Shown here one piece after another: positions 9,213 to 17,660 of a stretch of 64,000 nucleotides of DNA. Within the stretch, counting starts at the first letter, position 1; each line of letters opens with the position of its first letter. The position numbers were made by a program, and so were the translations under genes. Source of the DNA: Burkholderiales bacterium. GTDB taxonomy: Bacteria > Pseudomonadota > Gammaproteobacteria > Burkholderiales > Nitrosomonadaceae. The stretch spans positions 372,001 to 436,000 of the forward strand of contig JACKLR010000001.1 of NCBI GenBank assembly GCA_024235795.1. Direction: 5' to 3'. The notes under the pieces were generated by a model that made no database searches, had not been told where the DNA came from, and was given only the letters and a program-made list of their open reading frames with translations.

Positions 9213-9217
9213 CCAAA
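9213..9217. repeat. Target-site duplication CCAAA, right copy
   Basis: Identical to 6599-6603 and immediately outside the TGACA end of the insertion sequence. Confidence 0.93.
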
Positions 9218-10969
9218 AACAGAATCAATTTCAACACGTCCGCCCATATCCTGGATATTGCGCTTTACAACGTCCATACCCACACCGCGGCCGGAAACGT
9301 CGGTCACTTGTTCAGCGGTTGAAAAACCGGCCTCAAAAATAAGCATCCAGACTTCTTGATCTGTCATGCCATCATGAACCGATATTCCGCGCTCCATCGC
9401 TTTTGCCATGATTTTCTCACGGTTTAACCCAGCACCATCGTCTCCAACCTCAATGATAATGCTTCCGCCTTGGTGAAACGCACGCAATGTAATTGTTCCT
9501 TTGGCCAGTTTTCCTGCCGCGATTCTCTTTTCGGGCGACTCGATTCCGTGATCCAGACTGTTTCGAACCAGATGCGTCAAAGGATCTGCTATCTTTTCAA
9601 TTAATCCTTTATCAAGTTCCGTGCCTTCACCCACCGTTTTCAATTCAACCTTTTTATCGAGCTTTGCTGCAAGATCACGTACCACCCGAGGGTAACGGCT
9701 AAAAACAAAGCTGATTGGCAGCATTCGTATAGACATTACCGCTTCTTGCAGATCACGCGTATTCCGCTCCAACTGGTTCATTCCGTTGTTGAGTTTTTCG
9801 TAAATTACCGGATCAACCTCTGAAGCTGTTTGTGCGAGCATCGCCTGTGTAATGACTAGTTCACCTACCAGATTGATCATCTGGTCGACTTTCTCAATAC
9901 TGACCCGAATGGATGAGGATTCACTTGCCGGGGCATTTGATTTAGGTTGTTTTTGGACAGTATTTTGACTGGTTGCGTTTGGACTAGCTTTTTGGTTATT
10001 TTCAGACTGTAAATTGGTTTCGACTTTTTCTGTTTTTCCAGTCCCTTTTTCTGTCCCATTAGGTGCTGCTGGCGCGCCAGGAAAAAAACCGTAAGGCTCG
10101 CACATACTTCCCTCAGTTTGAATCACTGATTCAACCGGTGTACTGTTGGAAGGTTCTGCAATAGCCTCGTCAGTATGGTCTGCTGTGGCGTTATCTTCAT
10201 GAATTGAAGACTGGGAAGTTGTTCCAGTTTCCTTTTCTATGGTTAATTGAGTTGGGTCGACAACAAAAGCAAGTGCTTCCCAAACATCCTCTTCACTAGC
10301 TCCGGTTGTAAGCCGTAACTGGCAAATTTGCTCTTCGCTTGATTCCAAAAGTTTTTCCAGTTTTCCAAAAGCATTCAGATTGGAAAATAAATTTTCCATA
10401 GACTTCGGGTTAATACCACTGGTTGAAAATTCAATCTTAAAACTTGATGTCTCCTGTTCTGGGGAAGCAGGTACGGATTTGGTATCTTCACCACCAACTT
10501 TTGTGTCAGCGGGTATCGGCTCAGCAATCTCTGCTGGAGTTGACACAGTTTCTTTCTTCAATGCTACCGGCGGAACGTTTGATTCTTCGGAAAATTGTTT
10601 TAATTCCATACTGACTTCCGCAGCAGTGGCTACATCGGCTTCCCCATTGCCTTTATGTGCTTCTAATTGCCCCTTGATAACATCACCTGCCTTAAGAAAG
10701 GTGTCAATCATTTCGCTGCGGATTTCAATTTCACCTTTGCGTATCTTGTCAAGTAACGACTCCAGCATATGTGTCATCTCCGTCATGTCTGTAAAACCAA
10801 ATGTGCCTGCTCCACCCTTGATAGAATGTGCAGCGCGGAAGATAGCATTTAGGTCTTCAGGATCCGGAGAACTAATGTCCAATCCAAGCAGGCACGCTTC
10901 CATCTCTGCAAGTAATTCTGAGGATTCTTCGAAAAATACCTCATAAAATTGTTCAAGGTCTGCGCTCAT
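9213..10969 (-). pseudogene. cheA: cheA N-terminal part (P1-P4), truncated by IS21
   Basis: The 5' 585 codons of the chemotaxis histidine kinase. P1 (about 1-105) has phospho-accepting H48 in AAHSIKGGAGTFGF. A P2-like region lies near 175-260. A long linker rich in Ser, Thr, Glu, Asn and Pro runs to about 345. P3 dimerisation helices start with ISVEKVDQMINLVGELVI-type residues. P4 has LVRNSLDHGIE, VGDDGAGLN and GRGVGMDVV boxes. The frame continues 43 bases into the insertion sequence and stops at 9170, adding about 13 foreign residues. The product lacks P5 and the last ATPase strand, so receptor-coupled kinase activity should be lost. The gene follows the four-PAS receptor by 167 bases. Confidence 0.94.
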
Positions 10970-11136
10970 TTCTAGTCCTAAAATTCAAAAGTGTGGATCT
11001 GATCAACTTTAATTTCTTGCTGAAAACCTATGCACGTCAATAATCCAGGTCAAGTTACGAATTTCGCTAATAACAGGGTGATTACGAACGTACACAGGTT
11101 ATTTGCAATTGCATTGATCAATTGATTGTATGACTG

Positions 11137-13896
11137 TTAAAACTCATCCCAGTCATCATCTTTGGCGTTAACGACTTTTGACCTAGTTGCCGCAGCAGTT
11201 TTCGCCTTTTCTGCTGCTTGTGCCTTGTTAGCTGCAGTGTCATTATTTGATGCGTTTTTTCCACTGAATGGCCTTGTCGAATGATCACGTCTTTCCGGCA
11301 TCTGTTTTGTATTGGAAACAGTTTTTTGTGACGAATCCAAGCTGAATGCGGCGACAGACTGTGTCAATTGCTGAGCCTGAGTTTGCATTTCTTCAGCTGT
11401 GGCGGCCGCCTCTTCGACAAGTGCAGCATTTTGTTGAGTACCTTCATCTATCTGAGTAATTGCATCGTTAACTTGCTCAATTCCAGAGCTTTGTTCATGG
11501 GATGCAGTGGTAATTTCGCCAATAATATCCGCAACATGTTTAATGGATTGAACAATTTCATCCATTGTTGTGCCCGCTTCATCAACCAGTTTGGTACCAC
11601 TTTCAACTTTTTCGACCGAATCTCCAATGAGCGTCTTGATTTCTTTGGCAGCTGCAGAACTGCGTTGCGCCAGATTCCGCACTTCGGTAGCCACAACCGC
11701 AAAACCACGACCTTGTTCGCCAGCACGTGCAGCTTCAACGGCTGCATTTAAAGCCAAGATATTGGTTTGGAAAGCAATGCCATCTATCACACTGATAATG
11801 TCGACAATCTTCTTGGAACTATCATTGATCGAAGACATAGTCCTAACAACCTGGCTCACAACATTGCCACCTTTTTCCGCAACATCTGAAGCGCCTATAG
11901 CTAGCTGGTTTGCCTGTTGCGCATTTTCGGCATTCTGACGGACAGTGCTTGTTAATTCCTCAATACTGGCTGCCGTTTCTTCCAGATTAGCGGCCTGCTT
12001 TTCGGTCCTCTCAGACAAGTCACTGTTTCCTGACGCGATTTCTTTGATGGCATCTGATATCACATCTGCCGAGTCAGAAATGCTGTTGACTATATTGACC
12101 AGGTTGTCAACTGTTTTATTGACGTGATCAGCCAATCTACCAAAAGCACCTTGATAGTCGTCAGGAGCTTTTTGTCTCAAATCACCCTGGGCCAGTGCTT
12201 CGAGCACTCGTCCTACTTCTTTCATGGTGATATCAGTTGTTCCGATAAGTGAATTGACGTTGTCACACAATTCAGCGATACCGCCTTCCTTGCCATCCAT
12301 CGGTATACGTTGTGACAGATCGCCTTCTCGTGCCGCTGAAATAACATCCTTAGTTTGTATCACAGCAGATTCTAGCATTTGTTTTGCGGCTACTTGTTGT
12401 GTGATATCTGAAGCATACATTACCACTTTAAATGGTTGTCTGTTCAAGTCCATTAATGGACTGGCAAACCCTTGTATCCAAATGTCCCTGCCGTTTTTGG
12501 TGATATACTTGTACTGGCCGCTGTTTTGCTCGCCTCGCTGCAGCCGATCCCAGAATTCTTTGAATTCTTGAGTATTTTTGCCGGATGCATCAAGCATTAA
12601 ACTGTGGTGCTGCCCAATGACTTCATTGCTCGCATAACCGAACATTTCCAGGAAGTTATCATTGACTGCAGAAATTTTTCCATCCATTGAAAACTCGATG
12701 GCAGCCTGGGCTTTACTGATTGCGTCGAGCTGACCGACAACTTCAAGTTTTTCTCTTGTCACATCAGTTGCAATTTTGGCGACTTTAAACACACGGCCTA
12801 CTTCATCTTTAATGGCCGAGTAAGTTGCCTGGATATAAACGCCTTTGCCTGAACGGGTAATTCTCTTGAAAGTATCGGTTTTGGACTTACCGGCAGCAAG
12901 ATCATTCCAAAATTGTATGTATTCACCAGAATTCGCGAACGACGGGTCGACAAAAGTACGATGATGTTTTCCAACGATATCTTCGAGTTGATATTCCATA
13001 AGGTCGAGAAAGTTGCTGTTCGCAGTTAAAATTTTTCCTTCAGTATCAAACTCGATATAGGCATAAGAGGAATTGATCGCGTCAAAAATGCCTCTCATAT
13101 TGTGGCGTTCAATTTCAGCTTCGGTAATATCGTAACGTACGCCGATATACTTCCTGGGCTTACCTCTTTTATCCAGAACAGGCGCGATGCATGCATCTAC
13201 ATAATAAGGTGTCCCATCTTTGGCACGATTTTTCACAACACCGCGAAAAATTTTACCGCGCCCAATGGTTGACCACATTTCCTTGAAAACTTCCTTGGGC
13301 ATATCCGGATGTCGCGTAATACTATGCGGTTGCCCAATCAGTTCGTCACGACTGTATTTTGAAACCTCAATGTATTTTTGATTAATTGAAAGGATATCAC
13401 CCTTGAGATTCGCATCCGATACAATGCTGGTCATATCCGTTATTGATGCGCGTACTTTTAATTCTTCAAGTTCTTCAAGTTGCTCTTTTTTTGCAGCGGT
13501 GATATCAGTAACGATACCGACGATTTTGGACAGTTTCCCGTCCTCATCTTTTATCGGGTTAAAGGAAGCATGACCCCATACTTCTTTATTTTCATGAGAA
13601 TGATAAAGATAATCTCCGGATATAAATTCACCACCATTCAGTTTTTGCCAGAATGTATGATAACTCGCGCTATTACGATATTCCGGATCGACCAACATGC
13701 CATAATCCATATTCGAAATTTCAGCCTGGGAATAGCCCAGCATATTCAGAAAAAGATCATTAGCCGAAACTACTCTTCGATCTAATGTTAGCTCGACAAT
13801 CCCCTGGTGCTGTCCGATAGCGGCCAAGGGATAATCTTGGATTGAAGCCGATTTACTCACAAATTTGTTTACAAACGTTTTAATAGCACTTGTCAT
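11137..13896 (-). CDS. Soluble methyl-accepting chemotaxis protein with four PAS domains
   Basis: This 919-residue receptor has no membrane segment. Four PAS domains lie in tandem (roughly 20-135, 150-260, 268-385 and 390-505), each ending in a DIT/DVT-type motif. The second is closest to the Aer type (TRHPDMPKEVFKEMW). Two HAMP-like units follow (about 515-620, with AREGDLSQRIP and LAQGDLRQKAP). Then comes a signalling coiled coil with the tip IAFQTNILALNAAVEAARAG. It ends DDDWDEF, a CheR/CheB-docking-type pentapeptide. Multiple PAS domains suggest sensing of internal redox state, oxygen or small ligands; the cofactor is unknown. It lies between cheY and cheA. Confidence 0.94.
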   Translation of the reverse strand: MTSAIKTFVNKFVSKSASIQDYPLAAIGQHQGIVELTLDRRVVSANDLFLNMLGYSQAEISNMDYGMLVDPEYRNSASYHTFWQKLNGGEFISGDYLYHSHENKEVWGHASFNPIKDEDGKLSKIVGIVTDITAAKKEQLEELEELKVRASITDMTSIVSDANLKGDILSINQKYIEVSKYSRDELIGQPHSITRHPDMPKEVFKEMWSTIGRGKIFRGVVKNRAKDGTPYYVDACIAPVLDKRGKPRKYIGVRYDITEAEIERHNMRGIFDAINSSYAYIEFDTEGKILTANSNFLDLMEYQLEDIVGKHHRTFVDPSFANSGEYIQFWNDLAAGKSKTDTFKRITRSGKGVYIQATYSAIKDEVGRVFKVAKIATDVTREKLEVVGQLDAISKAQAAIEFSMDGKISAVNDNFLEMFGYASNEVIGQHHSLMLDASGKNTQEFKEFWDRLQRGEQNSGQYKYITKNGRDIWIQGFASPLMDLNRQPFKVVMYASDITQQVAAKQMLESAVIQTKDVISAAREGDLSQRIPMDGKEGGIAELCDNVNSLIGTTDITMKEVGRVLEALAQGDLRQKAPDDYQGAFGRLADHVNKTVDNLVNIVNSISDSADVISDAIKEIASGNSDLSERTEKQAANLEETAASIEELTSTVRQNAENAQQANQLAIGASDVAEKGGNVVSQVVRTMSSINDSSKKIVDIISVIDGIAFQTNILALNAAVEAARAGEQGRGFAVVATEVRNLAQRSSAAAKEIKTLIGDSVEKVESGTKLVDEAGTTMDEIVQSIKHVADIIGEITTASHEQSSGIEQVNDAITQIDEGTQQNAALVEEAAATAEEMQTQAQQLTQSVAAFSLDSSQKTVSNTKQMPERRDHSTRPFSGKNASNNDTAANKAQAAEKAKTAAATRSKVVNAKDDDWDEF

Positions 13897-13991
13897 TTCC
13901 GATCCTTTTTCAATATTTCACCGAAACAAAATTTATAATGATTAACAATTTAGCAATTGATGATTAAAATCAAATCTTCAATCAAGAATAA

Positions 13992-14018
13992 TTATCGATA
14001 TCAATTTGATTCTATTAA
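13992..14018 (-). promoter_or_regulatory. Weak sigma-28-like promoter candidate upstream of the four-PAS receptor
   Basis: On the minus strand TTAA, a 15-base spacer and ATCGATAA resemble the flagellar sigma-28 pattern TAAA-N15-GCCGATAA (3/4 and 6/8 matches). It overlaps the cheY stop codon and lies about 95 bases before the receptor start. It could be chance in AT-rich sequence. Confidence 0.3.
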
Positions 14019-14383
14019 GTAACTTTTTTTATAACCTCTAACAGACTTTCCGGATTGAATGGTTTAACCAACCATCCTGTTGCGCCGGCTGCTCTACCCT
14101 TGGCTTTCATCTCATCGCCAGATTCCGTCGTTAACATCAGGATAGGTATGCTTTTGTATTGAGATATTTCTCTTAACTTCTCCAATAATTTCAACCCATC
14201 CATACGGGGCATATTGATATCTGTTAAAATGAGGTTGTATACTTTCCGGCTTGCTTTTTCTAAGGCATCCTGCCCATCTACTGCCTCAGTTACGTCATAC
14301 CCGGCACCCTTTAAGGTGAATGAAACCATTTGACGAATTGATGCAGAGTCATCAACTGTTAAAATTGTCTTTCCCATTTCCAT
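14015..14383 (-). CDS. cheY: Chemotaxis response regulator CheY
   Basis: This is a single receiver domain of 122 residues. D11-D12 form the acidic pocket, D55 in LILTDINMPRMDG is the phosphorylation site, the conserved Thr lies in LMLTTES, and the lysine lies in VKPFNPES. There is no output domain, as expected for the diffusible regulator that binds the flagellar motor switch. The start is preceded by AAGGAG with a 7-base spacer. It lies 70 bases after the CheZ-like gene and before the four-PAS receptor gene, supporting a role as the main CheY of this pathway. Confidence 0.96.
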   Translation of the reverse strand: MEMGKTILTVDDSASIRQMVSFTLKGAGYDVTEAVDGQDALEKASRKVYNLILTDINMPRMDGLKLLEKLREISQYKSIPILMLTTESGDEMKAKGRAAGATGWLVKPFNPESLLEVIKKVT

Positions 14384-14453
14384 CTAATTACTCCTTGTAT
14401 CGATTCAATAAATATAACTTAAAATCTATAAATTAAAGTTTCTATGTAAGCGA

Positions 14454-15029
14454 CTAAAACAGTTCTATTTCACCATTTTGCATTTCCTGTTGAACAACCG
14501 GCTTATTCAATTTTTTTGAATGGGCAAGTTGTACTGCCAATGAAATTTCGTTGTTTATTTCATGAGATTTCTCTGTTTTTTTCGGATTGTTTTTGATTTG
14601 ATCAATGTGCTGTAGTGAAAAATTCAGCATCTCAATTTGTCTTGTCGTATGTGCCAGCAATTGAGAAACCAAATCACCAAATTGCAAGGAAGTTAGAGCA
14701 GATTCCAGTTCTCGTTCAATTTTTTCTCCAATAGCCATCTGCTTGTTAAGTAATTCCAAAACCGGTTTGTTTTCCTTGGGTATTGATAGTTTCTCAATTG
14801 TCATTACCATTTCATGGTGTGATTTTGATAGTTCATTGATGTACTTGAAATTAATCACAAGATTCGTAACGGCATCGTTTACCAATCGATCAATCTGATT
14901 TAAGTCACTTTTGAGGGTTAAAAAATACTCATCGACCTCTACGTTATAGATTTTGCCGGAGACTTCATTCTCAGGCTCGATGGTTGCCTGCTTAATTCTC
15001 TCAATACTTTCATACTCTTTATTTGACAT
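14454..15029 (-). CDS. CheZ-like protein, candidate CheY-P phosphatase
   Basis: The 191-residue, mostly helical protein lies directly before cheY. Its central helix has SLQFGDLVSQLL, where D119 and Q123 form the D-x-x-x-Q spacing used by CheZ (E. coli D143/Q147) to dephosphorylate CheY-P. The protein ends NGEIELF, a short acidic-hydrophobic tail like the CheY-binding C-terminus of CheZ. Overall similarity to classical CheZ appears low, so the function is inferred from motif, helical character and position. Otherwise it would be an uncharacterised chemotaxis accessory protein. It overlaps nothing and lies 70 bases downstream of the EAL/HDOD gene. Confidence 0.6.
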   Translation of the reverse strand: MSNKEYESIERIKQATIEPENEVSGKIYNVEVDEYFLTLKSDLNQIDRLVNDAVTNLVINFKYINELSKSHHEMVMTIEKLSIPKENKPVLELLNKQMAIGEKIERELESALTSLQFGDLVSQLLAHTTRQIEMLNFSLQHIDQIKNNPKKTEKSHEINNEISLAVQLAHSKKLNKPVVQQEMQNGEIELF

Positions 15030-15072
15030 ACTCTTTCCTTTAGCCGGTAAAATGGAACAAGAATTTTCTATT

Positions 15073-15110
15073 GCATCTTGTTAACCGTTTGGCATCTTGT
15101 TAACCGTTTG
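15073..15110. repeat. Perfect 19-bp tandem duplication over a stop codon
   Basis: The 19-base unit gcatcttgttaaccgtttg occurs at 15073-15091 and again at 15092-15110. The second copy contains the stop codon and last codons of the EAL/HDOD gene (minus strand), so the 3' end of that gene is duplicated into the intergenic space. Confidence 0.9.
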
Positions 15111-16344
15111 CTTCACCAATCCTGTTTACCCATCCCAAAGCCTCAAGCTCTAGGTTGGTTAATTCACCCAGACTCAAGAATTCCAGTTCTCTTAACAGCG
15201 ACTGGATAACCGTGACTTCTCCTGTTTCATTCGCTTCAATCAATTTGAGTTCAAGACCCAAACGCCCTTCTTTTTTTAGTAGTGCTTCACTCATATCATC
15301 GGGAATACCCAATTTATCGATAATCTGCTGCATATCTATACCAAGCACCGTATCGAGCAGCGAAAGAATACCTACCATAAAGGCTCTTTCCTGGTGGTTT
15401 TTGTCGGAAGGGCGTTCTACTGCAGCAATAAGTTCCATGAGCTTGCCACGTGCTGCAGCCGTTTTAAGCAATGCATTTGCCATATTGTCTTTATCACCGG
15501 AGTTCTCGGTCGTATAAAGCAATAGTTGTATCCAGCGTTGTAATTGCTTTCTCCCCAACAACATAATGGATTGCTTGATCGAATTGACTTTTTGAGGCAA
15601 ACCGCAGGCAACGGAATTGACCATACGCATCAGGTTATAACTTAACCCAGGCTGTCGTTTGAATTCTTTATCGATTTCATCAATATCGCTGTCACCCATA
15701 ACGAGCGTCAATAGTTTTAATAATGAGAGCTTGGCCGGGTCAGCTCGTTTGCCCGAAATATTTTCCGGTTTTGCATAGAAATAACCCTGAAACATCTCAA
15801 AACCGAGACCCATGCATTGATTTGCCAGCTCATGGCTCTCAACTTTTTCTGCAAGGAGAAGCACAGGGCGGCTCTTATATTGATTAACGAGATTAACGAG
15901 TTCCTCTTTTGTTAGCTTGGATACGTCGATTTTTACAATATTAATGACGGGTAAAATGCGTTGAATGTCATCATTGAGAGAAACCACACCATCAAGTGCA
16001 AACTGATAGCCTGCTTTTTTCAGTTCAGCACATTGCGCAATGAATTCATCATCGAACGTATCTAAGCTATCAATTTCCAGTACCACATGTTTATTCGGTA
16101 ACAGTGTAATGACATCACTTTTAATTAATTCTTTATTTATGTTAATAAATCCTCGTTGCTGACCTAAAACATTTTGTATACCTAAGTGACCATAAGCATT
16201 TACGATAACGTTTGCCGTAGCTGCAACATCATTTTCAAAATGCGCTGATTTCGTCAATCCATCTGCCCTAAAGAACAATTCGAATGCAACTAAATTTTGA
16301 TTTCGGTCAAGTATGGGTTGTTTCCCAAGAAAAATATTATCCAT
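15100..16344 (-). CDS. EAL-HDOD domain signalling protein (YuxH family)
   Basis: This 414-residue protein begins LGKQPILDRNQNLVAFELFFR, the degenerate EAL domain of the YuxH/CdgJ type, where the catalytic EAL signature is replaced (ELF) and most metal-binding residues are absent. It probably does not hydrolyse c-di-GMP. The C-terminal half (about 200-390) is an HDOD domain, with SYNLMRMVNSVACG and INSIKQSIMLLGRKQLQRW. Such proteins modulate motility and c-di-GMP-linked behaviour in other bacteria. It is the first gene of the chemotaxis operon, behind a candidate sigma-28 promoter, which suggests co-expression with flagellar genes. Its stop codon lies in a 19-base tandem duplication. Confidence 0.9.
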   Translation of the reverse strand: MDNIFLGKQPILDRNQNLVAFELFFRADGLTKSAHFENDVAATANVIVNAYGHLGIQNVLGQQRGFININKELIKSDVITLLPNKHVVLEIDSLDTFDDEFIAQCAELKKAGYQFALDGVVSLNDDIQRILPVINIVKIDVSKLTKEELVNLVNQYKSRPVLLLAEKVESHELANQCMGLGFEMFQGYFYAKPENISGKRADPAKLSLLKLLTLVMGDSDIDEIDKEFKRQPGLSYNLMRMVNSVACGLPQKVNSIKQSIMLLGRKQLQRWIQLLLYTTENSGDKDNMANALLKTAAARGKLMELIAAVERPSDKNHQERAFMVGILSLLDTVLGIDMQQIIDKLGIPDDMSEALLKKEGRLGLELKLIEANETGEVTVIQSLLRELEFLSLGELTNLELEALGWVNRIGEANG

Positions 16345-16378
16345 TCAGGTCTCCGTAATAACTACTAGTTATAAACAT

Positions 16379-16419
16379 ATGCAATACTTGATATTGATAT
16401 GCAAATACTTGGTATTGAT
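16379..16419. repeat. Two adjacent direct repeats of about 20 bp in the operon leader
   Basis: ATGCAATACTTGATATTGAT at 16379-16398 is followed directly by a 21-base version with one inserted A and one A-to-G change at 16399-16419. The second copy touches the -10 element of the sigma-28-like promoter, so the pair could be a regulator site or a simple duplication. Confidence 0.6.
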
Positions 16420-16445
16420 TATCGACTTGAAGCTATTTTTCTTAA
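16419..16445 (-). promoter_or_regulatory. Candidate sigma-28 (FliA) promoter for the chemotaxis operon
   Basis: On the minus strand the sequence reads TTAA, a 15-base spacer, then GTCGATAA. The flagellar sigma-28 consensus is TAAA-N15-GCCGATAA, so this is 3/4 plus 7/8 with ideal spacing. It would start transcription about 70 bases before the EAL/HDOD start codon. Confidence 0.55.
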
Positions 16446-16455
16446 ATAATTCATA

Positions 16456-16470
16456 TCTTCTCTGAGAAGA
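16456..16470. promoter_or_regulatory. Perfect 15-bp palindrome, possible operator
   Basis: TCTTCTC-T-GAGAAGA, a perfect 7-1-7 dyad just upstream of the sigma-28-like -35 element. The binding protein is unknown. Confidence 0.45.
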
Positions 16471-16725
16471 AACTAAGAACCATAATCACTGCTGGCAAAT
16501 ATTTAATTAGAAGAACAGATTTTTTTGATGCAATTGTGATATATAGATCTCATTAAAACAAAACAACGCTCTACTTCTTAACATCATGAATTCAATCAGC
16601 TTTTTTCCATCTATTAAATTAAATACTGATTAACTAGAAGATATTGATTTTTCTCAAAATTAACTCATTGAAAAAGTGTAAAAAATATCGCTGCTCGGTA
16701 ATTTTTAAATACGCAACTAATCTCT

Positions 16726-17520
16726 ATGGAAAACTATGACGCTTTACTAGCAACATTGGCTTTACTCATGGGCACATCATGGGCGAGCGGAATTAATTTG
16801 TACGCCGTTTTATTGGTTTTAGGTCTTGGTGGTTCTACAGGTCATATTAGCTTGCCTGATGAGTTGACTATACTTGAGGATCCGTTGATCATTGGTGCCA
16901 CTGCGGTAATGTACGCCGTCGAATTCTTTACGGACAAAATTCCGGGTGTTGATTCGATCTGGGATGCTGTCCATACTTTTATCCGCATACCGGCAGGCGC
17001 CATGCTGGCAGCAGGCACCGTAGGTGATGTAACCCCTGCACTGGAATTAGCAGCAGGTATTCTAGGTGGCAGCATAGCCGCGACCAGCCATACGACAAAA
17101 TCTTCCACGCGACTGCTTATTAATACTTCTCCTGAGCCGGTTACGAATTGGTCAGCGTCACTATCAGAGGATTTGCTGGTATTAGGCGGTTTATGGACAG
17201 CGCTTAACTATCCATTGGTTTTCCTAATTTTATTTGTTTTTTTTATAATCCTCGTTATCTGGCTATTGCCAAGACTATGGTCTTTCATCAAGGTTTTTTT
17301 GACAAAAACAGGAAAAATATTTGGGATCAAACCAAATCATAGTGCAAAAATCGATAATTCGATCAAATCATCTGACGAAAGAAACGATGACGCTTTGAAT
17401 GTAATGCTTGAGCACTTACAACAATTACGCAATACCGGCACCTTTACAGAAGCCGAATTTCTTGAGCAAAAAAATAAGTTACTCAATAGGAAAACTGATA
17501 AAGAAATGCGGGATTCATAA
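16726..17520 (+). CDS. DUF4126 membrane protein with C-terminal SHOCT-like segment
   Basis: The 264-residue protein has several hydrophobic segments (about 5-35, 55-75, 90-125 and 160-185) and the glycine- and alanine-rich pattern of DUF4126: GTSWASGINLYAVLLVLGL near the start and AGTVGDVTPALELAAGILGGSIA in the middle. The last 45 residues include MLEHLQQLRNTGTFTEAEFLEQKNKLL, a SHOCT-type short helix pair seen at the ends of many membrane proteins. No catalytic motif is visible and the family function is not known. It is divergent from the chemotaxis operon and 140 bases before the PqiA-like gene. Confidence 0.8.
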   Translation: MENYDALLATLALLMGTSWASGINLYAVLLVLGLGGSTGHISLPDELTILEDPLIIGATAVMYAVEFFTDKIPGVDSIWDAVHTFIRIPAGAMLAAGTVGDVTPALELAAGILGGSIAATSHTTKSSTRLLINTSPEPVTNWSASLSEDLLVLGGLWTALNYPLVFLILFVFFIILVIWLLPRLWSFIKVFLTKTGKIFGIKPNHSAKIDNSIKSSDERNDDALNVMLEHLQQLRNTGTFTEAEFLEQKNKLLNRKTDKEMRDS

Positions 17521-17660
17521 ATTGTCCGGTATCCGTTAATTACTGGTATTTGCACAATTCAAGCCAAACCGAACGGCTTTAGATGAAATAGTGCTTGGTT
17601 AACAGGCAACAGCCCTGCCTGCTGCATTTCGACTTGTTCTAGGTAAGCGGTCACACAGAC

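Larger units (their letters stand above)
16345..16725. other. Divergent intergenic region upstream of the chemotaxis operon
   Basis: 381 AT-rich bases between the EAL/HDOD gene and the DUF4126 gene. It holds two direct repeats, a sigma-28-like promoter and a perfect palindrome (listed separately). No small gene or RNA is apparent in the remainder (16471-16725). Confidence 0.7.
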
